A stretch of 37,397 bases of DNA from Rhodospirillales bacterium (GTDB lineage Bacteria > Pseudomonadota > Alphaproteobacteria > Acetobacterales > Acetobacteraceae): NCBI GenBank assembly GCA_025352565.1, contig JANXTF010000141.1:1-37397 (forward strand). Direction: 5' to 3'. The notes beneath the pieces were generated by a model. It had not been told where the DNA came from. It ran no database searches and worked only from the letters and a program-made list of their open reading frames with translations. The position numbers and the translations under genes are program-made. Shown in pieces: positions 1 through 6,533 of this stretch. Position 1 is the stretch's first letter; every line of letters begins with the position of its first letter.

Positions 1-29
1 GGATGCATCCGTCAGATTCTATCCACTAG
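1..29 (-). mobile_element. Terminal end of an IS630-like element running off the window
   Basis: Read on the minus strand from position 29 leftwards the sequence begins CTAGTGGATAGAATCTGACG. This resembles the end of the intact IS630-family element at 3922 (CTAGTGGATGACACCTGACA), with the same first nine bases and several later matches. The IS630 family duplicates TA and often targets CTAG, and CTAG is present at 26-29. I infer that the window starts inside another IS630-like copy whose transposase lies outside. Only the end is visible, so the element type is an inference. Confidence 0.45.
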
Positions 30-92
30 CTTTGATTTTATCGGCCAAATTCCCTGACGCTCGGGTAGCGAGCGTCAGGTTTGGACCACTAG
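26..92. mobile_element. Short remnant with an IS630-like end, interrupting istB
   Basis: This 67-bp stretch runs from CTAG (26-29) to CTAG (89-92). Its right edge, read on the minus strand, is CTAGTGGTCCAAACCTGACG, again like an IS630 end and close to the one at 2771. It contains a perfect 9-bp inverted repeat (54-62 with 70-78, 7-base loop) that extends imperfectly outward to about 44 and 87. A ten-base direct repeat, CCACTAGCTT, occurs at 23-32 and 86-95. It could be a MITE-like palindromic element or the stub of an IS630 copy truncated by the element at 1-29. It carries no gene. Confidence 0.4.
54..78. repeat. Perfect 9-bp stem-loop
   Basis: CTGACGCTC at 54-62 pairs exactly with GAGCGTCAG at 70-78 across the 7-base loop GGGTAGC. 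It lies inside the insertion remnant that interrupts istB. There is no T-tract, so it is more likely the core of a palindromic mobile remnant than a terminator. Confidence 0.6.
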
Positions 93-185
93 CTTGTCAT
101 GCTCGCGCAGGAAGGTCGGCAGCTTCAGCGCCTTCAGGTGATGCGCGATCAGGACCTGCGGCGTTCCCGCCCCGGTGTCGGTCAT
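90..185 (-). pseudogene. istB: istB, IS21 helper ATPase, 5' fragment only
   Basis: IstB is the AAA+ ATPase that partners IstA in IS21 transposition. From the ATG at 183-185 the first 32 codons match the IstB N-terminus, with VLIAHHLKALKLPTFLREHD and then KL, ending at a CTAG (89-92). Beyond that the reading frame enters unrelated insertion sequence and stops at 75. More than 200 residues, including all Walker motifs, are missing from the window. In this family the residues after DKL are usually Ala-Arg, and CTA-GCx would encode Leu-Ala, so the insertion site falls exactly in that codon pair. The fragment is non-functional. Confidence 0.8.
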
Positions 186-211
186 GACGTTGCCCCGGTG
201 AGCAGGTCCAG

Positions 212-1686
212 TTAGCTCCGCGCCGAGGTGACCGCCACCTGGGCGCGTGGCAGGAAGGGATACACCGTCATGTCCAGTCTCGCCGGCCGACGTTCTATTC
301 GGCACAGCACCAGATGCTTGACCGCGTCGAAGCCGATGGCGCCGCGGTCGATGGCGGCGGCCACGCCGGCCGCGACATCGTCGATCTCGAACACCTCCAG
401 CAACCGCAGCATCTGCACGAACTCGCGCTTGCCCTGTTTGCCCATGCGCGCCTCCAGCAGGCGGCGCAGCGTCGTGAACGCCTCCGGCAGGTTCCAGCCG
501 GCCAGCGGTGCCGCCTGGTCGAGCGCGCCGATCTTGCGCTCCAGCAGCGCCAGGTAGTGCAGTGGGTCGAACACAAAGTCCTCGCGCTCATAGGAGCGGG
601 GATGGCGAGCGATGATGTCGGCGCCGGCGGAGATCACCACGCTGTCGACATAGCCGCGGATCAGCACCTCACGATGGCCGTAGGCGGTCGGCACCGAGTA
701 GTCGGTGCTGCGGTAGCGCACCAGGGACAGCGAACTCACCCGGCCGGGCTGTTTGTCGCAGGCGTCGTAGGGCGCCGGCGGCAGATCGTGGAAGCAGGCC
801 TGGTCCCGTGTCAGCCGCGCGCCGATCGTCACCCGGTGGCCACGCAGGATCTCGCAAGCCGGCGCCGACAATCTGCCAGCAGCCGCTCGTTCAGCGCGGC
901 AAAGCTCGCAGCATGCGGCACCGGCACCGGCACCAGGAAGTTGCGCCGGATCAGCCCGACCAGGCCTTCTACCTTGCCCTTGTCGTTGCCCCTGCCGGGG
1001 CGGCCGAACCGATCGGCGAACAGGTAGTGCGACTGCAACTCGCTGAACACCCGCGTCCGCTGCCGGGTGCCGTCGCCCAGAATGCGAGCCACCGCCAACT
1101 TGGTGTTGTCATAAAGGATCGACGCCGGCACGCCGCCAAACAATGCGAACGCCGCCACGTGCGCCGCGCAGAATGCTTCCGTCGTCTCCGCCGGATAGCC
1201 CTGCACAAAACCGGCGTCACTGTGCGGCAGGTCCATGGTGAAGAAGTGGATCTTGCGTTCCACCCCGCCGATCACTGCGAGCGCCTCGCCGAAATCCGCC
1301 TGCGCATGTCCGGGATCGTGCCGCAGCGGCACGAACACCTCGCGCTGCCGCTGGCGCTGCGCCAGGACATAGTCCTTCACGATCGTCACCCCGCCGGCGT
1401 AGCCCTGCTCGTCGCGCAGGCGCTCGAAGATCCGCTTGGACGTATGCCGTTGCTTTGCCGGCCGGTCGTGATCCTCCTGCAATATTCGATCAATGATCCC
1501 GACAAAGGCGTCCAGTTTGGGACGCACCAGCGGCTGGCTGCGGCGATAGCCGGGGGGCACCGAAAACGACAGCATCTTCGCCACCGTCCGAGGGTCAATG
1601 CCAAAGCGCCGCGCCGCCTCTCGGCTGTTGATGCCCTCGATCCGGACCGCGTAGCGAACCCGACCATACAGATCCACGAGCTTCAT
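212..1686 (-). pseudogene. istA: istA, IS21-family transposase, frameshifted
   Basis: IstA is the DDE transposase of IS21 elements. The 5' part (1686 down to about 857) holds an N-terminal helix-turn-helix (about residues 15-40) and the catalytic core: Asp in AQADFGEA, Asp in ILYDNTKLAV and Glu in GNDKGKVEGL. The C-terminal part (starting CEILRGHRVTIGARL, ending at 212) continues in another frame. The break is near 850-857, where the frame would have to slip by one base to pass from LADCRRRLA to EILRGHRVT. The two pieces together give about 500 residues, the usual IstA length, so this is a recent frameshift, not a truncation. The catalytic triad survives, but the C-terminal domain is separated, and istB is broken too. 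Confidence 0.85.
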
Positions 1687-1715
1687 TCCCCAGCCCGCTG
1701 CGACCTACGCACAGA

Positions 1716-1789
1716 GCTTCACTGATGGAGTTTTACTCCGGCGAATCCGGACAAACCGGCCGCTTCAGTGAGGGAGTTTGTCTCCGGCG
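1716..1789. repeat. Two 28-bp direct repeats at the IS21 end
   Basis: Segments 1716-1743 and 1762-1789 are 24/28 identical direct repeats, 46 bp apart start to start. Each contains a small inverted motif, GGAG-N5-CTCC. Repeated motifs inside the terminal region are characteristic of IS21-family elements and are thought to bind the transposase. The outer repeat lies within 20 bp of the start of the neighbouring HNH gene. Confidence 0.7.
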
Positions 1790-1804
1790 CATACACGGGC
1801 GAGT

Positions 1805-2788
1805 ATGCTTCCTGCAACGGCGAGGAGCGCGGGCGTGCTGGTATCGGATATGATGGACCCCGGCGGCCGGGTGTTCATGAAGAGCGAGTTCGGCCCTATT
1901 GGGGATAACTGGCCGTGCTTTTCCTACACGAGAAAGAACGTCGGACAGCGGTTGAGGGCTGACTTCCGGCCCGGCCGGGACATCGTGATTTACGTCGGCA
2001 CCACAAATCCGAAGATGACGAAGAACCCTGATCACAGGAGCCGGATCATATCGGCTGTGTCGATCGAGCCGACCCAAATCCTTGAGACGCGGAAGATCAT
2101 TCCGGAGGATCAATGGCTCGAAACGGTTGCGGAGTTTGGAGAGGACGCCTGGCCGTATTCGATGGCCGTCCTGGACGCGGCGGTGATGACCGGGCCGCCC
2201 TATCCCGAGGCCCGCGTGGTTACCCCGGCCACCTATGCCTCCTTCGCCGCCATTCAGCACCGGGGAAACGTGATCGAGGCAGTAGGGGAGGAACGGGAAG
2301 CCGTCACGGCCCTCTCGGTGCGGCGGATTGAGCTGCACCTGACCGAACCTGTCCAGCGATACATGCGCCTGATGGAATCCATCTCGAAGTCGGTTGAGAG
2401 GACCATCAAGCAGGAAGCCGCACGGATGGCGGCCCTGATCGAGGCGCGCGTGAAAGCAGGCGGCGAGCAGGTTCTCCACCAGAAGCCGATGCGGATAGCA
2501 CCCAACCAGAGCGACCTGGTGGCGTTGATCATCCGGAAGTGGACGGCCGACCAGAAGGGAAAATGCGCCCTGTGCGGCGGGCCGCTGAAGCAGACCGCGC
2601 ATAAGATGCTAACGGTGTCCGCCGATCGGATCGACAGCAGCAACATCGCCTATGACGACGCGAATACGCAGCTAACCCATCTGGCTTGCAACCTCGCGAA
2701 GAACCAATGGGGCTTCGACGCCTTCGCGGATTGGCTGGCAATCGTCCGCGACGTGCGAGAGGTGCAGGAGCTAGTGGTGCGAATCTAA
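1805..2788 (+). CDS. HNH endonuclease-domain protein of unknown role, ends altered by IS elements
   Basis: This is a 327-residue protein in two parts. The C-terminal HNH module has CALC (Cys254/257), then SADRID (Asp274), then THLACN (His292, Cys295, Asn296), the zinc-bound layout seen in many phage and restriction HNH nucleases with Asp in place of the first His. The N-terminal about 150 residues (DMMDPGGRVF, FGPIGDNWPCFSYT, GRDIVIYVGTT) are beta-rich and faintly reminiscent of PUA/EVE-like modification-reader folds. I cannot confirm this from sequence alone. A Lys/Glu/Arg-rich helical linker (about 180-230) joins them. An alternative TTG start at 1778 lies inside the IS21 terminal repeat, so ATG 1805 is preferred, though no good ribosome site precedes it. 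The 3' end is interrupted by IS630 at CTAG 2771: the last four residues (VVRI) are IS-encoded, whereas the uninterrupted gene would end ...QELG-stop (TGA at 3925-3927). Expression may be lost because the upstream region is IS DNA. Confidence 0.7.
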   Translation: MLPATARSAGVLVSDMMDPGGRVFMKSEFGPIGDNWPCFSYTRKNVGQRLRADFRPGRDIVIYVGTTNPKMTKNPDHRSRIISAVSIEPTQILETRKIIPEDQWLETVAEFGEDAWPYSMAVLDAAVMTGPPYPEARVVTPATYASFAAIQHRGNVIEAVGEEREAVTALSVRRIELHLTEPVQRYMRLMESISKSVERTIKQEAARMAALIEARVKAGGEQVLHQKPMRIAPNQSDLVALIIRKWTADQKGKCALCGGPLKQTAHKMLTVSADRIDSSNIAYDDANTQLTHLACNLAKNQWGFDAFADWLAIVRDVREVQELVVRI

Positions 2789-3865
2789 CACTTGGTGTCC
2801 ACGCCTGACGGCGGCGATGATCTCGTCGGGATCCTTGGTCCAGCGGAAGGGCTTGGGGTTTTCATTGGCCTGCTTGACGAAGCGGTTGATGGCGGCCTGG
2901 AGAGCGACGATGGAGTGGAACACGCCGCGCTTGAGCCGGCGGTTGGTCAGCTTGGCGAAAAAGCCCTCGACAGCGTTGATCCACGAGGCCGAGGCCGGCG
3001 TGAAGTGGAAGGTGAAGCGCTCATGCCGCCCGAGCCACTCGATGACCTTTGGATGCTTGTGGGTCGCATAGTTGTCGAGCACGACATGGACCTGCTTGCT
3101 TGCTGGAACCTGGTTCTCGACGACGTTCAGGAAGCGGATGAACTCCTGGTGGGTGTGGCGCTGCATGCACCGGCCGATGACGCTGCCTTCGAGCACGTTG
3201 AAGGCAGCAAACAATGTGGTCGTGCCGTTCCTCTTATAGTCGTGGGTCATGGTGCCGCAGCGCCCTTTTTTGAGCGGAAGGCCGGGTTGGGTGCGGTCGA
3301 GCGCTTGGATTTGACTTTTTTCGTCCAAGGACAGCACGATGGCATGCTCCGGCGGATTGACGTAGAGGCCCACGATGTCGCGTACTTTCGCCGCGAACCG
3401 CGGATCGTTGGACAGCTTGAACTGCCGTATCTGATGAGGACGCAGATCGTGGCGTCGCCAGATGCGATGCACCGAACTGACGCTGATCCCGCATGCCGCG
3501 GCGACGGCCGCCGCCGTCCAGTGCGTGACCTCGCCCGGCGGCTCCGTCAGCGTCAGCGCCACCACGCGCTCGATGATCGCGTCGCCAAGCGGCGGAATGC
3601 GCGACGGGCGAGTCTTGTCGATCAGCAACCCGTCCGTGCCCGCTTCCATGAAGCGCTGCTGCCAGCGCCAGACGCAGGTCTCGGCCTTGCCGGTCGCGCG
3701 CATGATTTCGGTCGTTCCGCTACCCTGGGCGGACAAGAGCACGATCTGGGCGCGCCAGACGTGCTTTTGCGGACTGTTCCGATCTGCCGCGACCGCGGCA
3801 AGACGGCCATGGTCGGAGGAACTGAGCTTGAGAGAGACACCGGTGCGCATGCCGCAGACTCGCAT
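2771..3865 (-). CDS. IS630-family transposase
   Basis: This 364-residue DDE transposase has an N-terminal helix-turn-helix region (about residues 15-135, with the family's TGKAETCVWRWQQRF segment). The RNase H-like catalytic domain has Asp181 (VLSLDEKSQIQ), Asp264 (HVVLDNYATHKH) and Glu300 (INAVEGFFAK), giving the D-x35-E spacing of IS630/Tc1-mariner enzymes. There are no internal stops or shifts, so it should be functional. Its TAG stop is formed by the target CTAG at the element edge (2771-2773). The first ATG (3865) is followed by another at 3850 (MRTGVSLKL), which may be the true start. It is oriented against the HNH gene it interrupts and points away from dpaL. Confidence 0.92.
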   Translation of the reverse strand: MRVCGMRTGVSLKLSSSDHGRLAAVAADRNSPQKHVWRAQIVLLSAQGSGTTEIMRATGKAETCVWRWQQRFMEAGTDGLLIDKTRPSRIPPLGDAIIERVVALTLTEPPGEVTHWTAAAVAAACGISVSSVHRIWRRHDLRPHQIRQFKLSNDPRFAAKVRDIVGLYVNPPEHAIVLSLDEKSQIQALDRTQPGLPLKKGRCGTMTHDYKRNGTTTLFAAFNVLEGSVIGRCMQRHTHQEFIRFLNVVENQVPASKQVHVVLDNYATHKHPKVIEWLGRHERFTFHFTPASASWINAVEGFFAKLTNRRLKRGVFHSIVALQAAINRFVKQANENPKPFRWTKDPDEIIAAVRRGHQVLDSHH

Positions 3866-3922
3866 GCCGCGCGGCCGGCGGGAATCCCTCGCGGGACTCT
3901 TGTGTCAGGTGTCATCCACTAG
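2771..3922 (-). mobile_element. IS630-family insertion sequence, apparently intact
   Basis: The element lies between two CTAG tetranucleotides (2771-2774 and 3919-3922), the target expected for IS630 insertion with TA duplication. The inward-facing ends CTAGTGGTGCGAATCTAACAC and its right-hand counterpart (minus strand from 3922) match at 14 of 21 positions. One uninterrupted transposase gene fills the element. Removing it rejoins the HNH gene in frame as GAG-CTA-GGT-TGA, which strongly supports the boundaries. Confidence 0.85.
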
Positions 3923-3928
3923 GTTGAG

Positions 3929-5041
3929 TTAAGGACGAACTGAGTTCTGAGAACTCAGTTCGATTAATCGGCGTGCGTCCGCTACTCCCGCATCCCCACC
4001 CACAATCCCCGTATAAACCTCCGGGTCGGTGGCGCCTTCGGTGTTGAACAGCAGCACGCGGCTGTCGGGGGGCAGGTTGGCGAGGCGCAGCGCGGCAAAA
4101 CCGGCCGCGCCCGATTCGCCTGACACGATGCCGAGAGCAGCGAGTTCGCGCATGGCGGGCGGGATGACTTCGTCCGGGATCGCCATGAAGGCGCTGGCGG
4201 CGCGGGCAAGTTCCTGCCAGGCGAGCAGGCTGGGCTCGCCGCAGGCCAGGCCCGCCATGATGGTGTCGAGGGGGCCGCCGATGGCAGTGAGCATGCCGGC
4301 GAGGTGGCTGGCGAGCAGGCAGGCGGCGCGGTCGGGCTCGACCACGATCAGCTTCGGGTGCGGGGTGAAGCGGGCGCGCATCTGGACCGACACGGAGGCC
4401 GCGACGCCGCCGACGCCGGCCTGAATGAAGACGTGGGTCGGAGGATCGCCGGCCCATTGGTCCGCCGCCTCGTCGGCCATCAGGCGGTAGCCCTGCATGA
4501 TGTCGATGGGCACCAAGGTGTAGCCGGGCCAGGAGGTGTCGCTGACGACCTGCCAGCCTTCCTGTGCCGCGGTCGCTTCGGCGTGGCGCACCGCGTCGTC
4601 ATAGGTGCCGGGGACGCGGCGGATTTCGGCGCCGTGGCGGGCGATGGCGTCGATGCGGTTCTGGCTCACGCTCTCGTGGACGAAGATGACGCAGCCGGCG
4701 CCGAAGCGGCGTGCCCCCCAGGCGACAGCGCGGCCATGATTGCCGTCGGTCGCGCTGGCCACCGTGATCTCGCTGGCGGGGTCGGCGCGCGCGGACATCA
4801 GGCGGCCGACCGCGTAGGCGCCGCCGAGAGCCTTGAAGCTGCCCAGGCCGAAGCGGCCGGATTCGTCCTTGATGCGGACGGCTGCGAGGCCAGGGATCGG
4901 CAGGTCGCGCAACGGCGTCGGCGCGTAATCCGGCCACGAGGTGATCTCGGCCTTCGCGCGCCGGAAGCCGGAGGCTGGGAGAACGACGAGGCCGGGGGTG
5001 CCTTGATGGGCGTTCGGGACGAGGCGGAAAGGCGGGGTCAT
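3929..5041 (-). CDS. dpaL: Diaminopropionate ammonia-lyase (PLP enzyme)
   Basis: This protein is predicted to convert 2,3-diaminopropionate to pyruvate and two ammonia molecules in the cytoplasm, a catabolic step for the diaminopropionate released from some siderophore, antibiotic or toxin precursors. The 370-residue protein is a fold-type II PLP enzyme. It has YAPTPLRDLP near residue 39, the Schiff-base lysine in GLGSFKALGGAY (Lys70), the ATDGNHGRAVAWGA motif (97-110, with the Asp typical of DpaL instead of the Ser of threonine deaminase) and a glycine-rich phosphate loop GVGGVAASV. The start at 5041 overlaps the MFS transporter stop as ATGA, indicating translational coupling. The reading frame is open far upstream, but that part shadows the transporter. 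A related beta-eliminating lyase with another substrate cannot be excluded. Confidence 0.85.
   Translation of the reverse strand: MTPPFRLVPNAHQGTPGLVVLPASGFRRAKAEITSWPDYAPTPLRDLPIPGLAAVRIKDESGRFGLGSFKALGGAYAVGRLMSARADPASEITVASATDGNHGRAVAWGARRFGAGCVIFVHESVSQNRIDAIARHGAEIRRVPGTYDDAVRHAEATAAQEGWQVVSDTSWPGYTLVPIDIMQGYRLMADEAADQWAGDPPTHVFIQAGVGGVAASVSVQMRARFTPHPKLIVVEPDRAACLLASHLAGMLTAIGGPLDTIMAGLACGEPSLLAWQELARAASAFMAIPDEVIPPAMRELAALGIVSGESGAAGFAALRLANLPPDSRVLLFNTEGATDPEVYTGIVGGDAGVADARRLIELSSQNSVRP
3936..3962. terminator. Perfect 12-bp inverted repeat at the convergent gene end
   Basis: CGAACTGAGTTC (3936-3947) and GAACTCAGTTCG (3951-3962) form a perfect 12-bp stem with a 3-base loop. It is embedded in the last codons of the ammonia-lyase gene (encoding IELSSQNSVR), five bases inside its stop codon. 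No T-run follows on either strand. Before the IS630 insertion the HNH stop (3927) and the lyase stop (3929) were tail to tail with one base between, so a bidirectional transcription stop or mRNA 3'-end stabiliser is plausible. A protein-binding palindrome is the alternative. Confidence 0.5.
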
Positions 5042-6456
5042 GCGGCGGCCTGGGTGCGGGAGAAATGACGGATGCGGGCGACCGGCGCCAGCGCCAGCGC
5101 CGGCGCCAGCATGAACAGGCCATACAGCCACGCCGAGGCATGGGCGGCGCCCGCGACGCCGCCCGGCGCGGTGACGCCCGCCATGTTGGTGACCAGCCCC
5201 ACGATGGCCGAGCCGAAGGCGTTGCCGATCATGACGATCACGGTGAGCGAGGCCGAGGCGAGGTCGCGCTCGGCATCCTGGGCGAAGCGATAGACCCGCG
5301 CGCAAAGATGCGGCCAGCCGAGACCGATGCCGAGTCCAGTCAGGAACAGGGCCACGCCAAGCCCGCCCACAACGACGCCGCCGCCCGCCAGCGGCATCAG
5401 CAGCCACAATCCGGCGAGCCCGCACGCCTCGACCAGCGGCCCCGCCGTCATCGCCGCGCGCGAGCCGCGTTCGGAGGCGCCGGAGCAGCCGATCGAACCC
5501 AGCGCCCAGCCGGCCGACATCATCGCCGACAGGTAACCGGCGTGCAGCGGCGTCATCGCGTGCAGGGTTTGCAGGAAGTACGGCACGAAGATTTCGGTGG
5601 TCATGCCCATCAGCAGCAGGAATTGCGCGGCGAAGATGGCGCCGATGGGCGTGCGCGGGTCGCACGCGCCGGACGGCATCAGCCGCGCCCCGCCGTCCCG
5701 CTCGCGGTGGACGAACCAGGCGAACAGGGCAACCGCGCCGGCCACGCAGGCAGCGTTCGCGGCCGGACTTCCGGCGGTGCTGGCGAGCGAGACCGCCATG
5801 ACGCTGGCCAGCAGCAAGGCGAGGCTCGCCACCGGGAGCGGGGTCGCCACGCGCGACGGCTGGGCGGCCTGGCGGACGAGGCAGCGTTCCACCAGCAGGG
5901 CGAACAGCGGCGTGACCGCGAGCAGCGTCCAGAACGCGGCGCGCCAGGCGCCGTATTCGGCGAACACGCCACCCACCGCCGGGCCGATCAGGGTGGCGAC
6001 GCCCCAGACGGTCGAGACGATCGCGATGGCGCGCGGCCAGAGGCGGGGCGGGAACAGGATGCGGACCAGGCTGAACGACAGGCCGGACAGCGTGCCGGCG
6101 CCGAGGCCCTGGATGAAGCGGCCGGCCAGCAGCACGGCCATGGAAGGCGCGAGCGCACAGACCAGCGTGCCGAGCGCGAACAGGCCAAGTGCCACGCGAT
6201 ACAGCGCCCGCGGGCCAATCCGCGCCTGGGCGCGCGAGCAGCAGGCGCCGCCGAGCAGCGACGCCGCCACGTAGAGCGTGGTGTTCCAGGCGAGGTATTC
6301 GAGGCCGCCGATGTCGCGCACGATGGTGGGCAGGATGGTGGTCACGATGAAGGTGTTGAGCGCGTGCATCGCCATGCCGCCGCCCACCACGCCGGCGCGC
6401 GCTGCATTGCCGCCGCGCACCAGTTCGCTCCATCGCACCTTGTCGGCGGCCGGCAT
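5038..6456 (-). CDS. MFS transporter (DHA2-like), coupled to dpaL
   Basis: This 472-residue integral membrane protein has about 12-14 hydrophobic segments. The first begins at AGVVGGGMAMHALNTFIVTT, and the substrate-translocation segment includes GRFIQGLGAGTLSG, typical of drug:H+ antiporter-type major facilitator proteins. The C-terminus ends in a short basic tail. It is the first gene of a two-gene operon with dpaL (ATGA overlap), so its substrate may be an amino acid such as diaminopropionate or a conjugate of it, either imported for catabolism or exported. That substrate is an inference from context only. It lies divergent from the erythronate dehydrogenase gene across 77 bp. Confidence 0.8.
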   Translation of the reverse strand: MPAADKVRWSELVRGGNAARAGVVGGGMAMHALNTFIVTTILPTIVRDIGGLEYLAWNTTLYVAASLLGGACCSRAQARIGPRALYRVALGLFALGTLVCALAPSMAVLLAGRFIQGLGAGTLSGLSFSLVRILFPPRLWPRAIAIVSTVWGVATLIGPAVGGVFAEYGAWRAAFWTLLAVTPLFALLVERCLVRQAAQPSRVATPLPVASLALLLASVMAVSLASTAGSPAANAACVAGAVALFAWFVHRERDGGARLMPSGACDPRTPIGAIFAAQFLLLMGMTTEIFVPYFLQTLHAMTPLHAGYLSAMMSAGWALGSIGCSGASERGSRAAMTAGPLVEACGLAGLWLLMPLAGGGVVVGGLGVALFLTGLGIGLGWPHLCARVYRFAQDAERDLASASLTVIVMIGNAFGSAIVGLVTNMAGVTAPGGVAGAAHASAWLYGLFMLAPALALAPVARIRHFSRTQAAA

Positions 6457-6533
6457 TCTTGCTCCCGTGATGTGGCGGCATCGGCCGCGCTGGCCGCCTG
6501 TGCGTAGCCAGTTTCGCTCTGGGAGGAAACCTC
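6457..6533. promoter_or_regulatory. Divergent intergenic region with denD ribosome site
   Basis: This 77-bp gap separates the divergently transcribed MFS transporter and dehydrogenase genes, so it must hold both promoters. A strong GGGAGGAAA ribosome site (about 6521-6529) precedes the ATG at 6534. I see no convincing sigma70 boxes or operator palindromes. Confidence 0.4.

Larger units (their letters stand above)
90..1795 (-). mobile_element. IS21-family insertion sequence, truncated and decayed
   Basis: The element has the IS21 two-gene layout: istA (212-1686, frameshifted) followed 26 nt later by the start of istB (185), both on the minus strand. The outer end upstream of istA carries two 28-bp direct repeats (1716-1743 and 1762-1789, four mismatches), as IS21-family ends typically do, and could end at TGTATG (minus strand, 1795). 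The istB side is lost at the CTAG at 89-92, where IS630-like sequence begins. With istB lacking its AAA+ ATPase and istA frameshifted, the element should be unable to move by itself. Confidence 0.8.

Noticed and set aside
1778-1804. TTG start for the HNH gene
   Set aside because: It lies within the IS21 terminal repeat, so these codons are unlikely to belong to the original gene.
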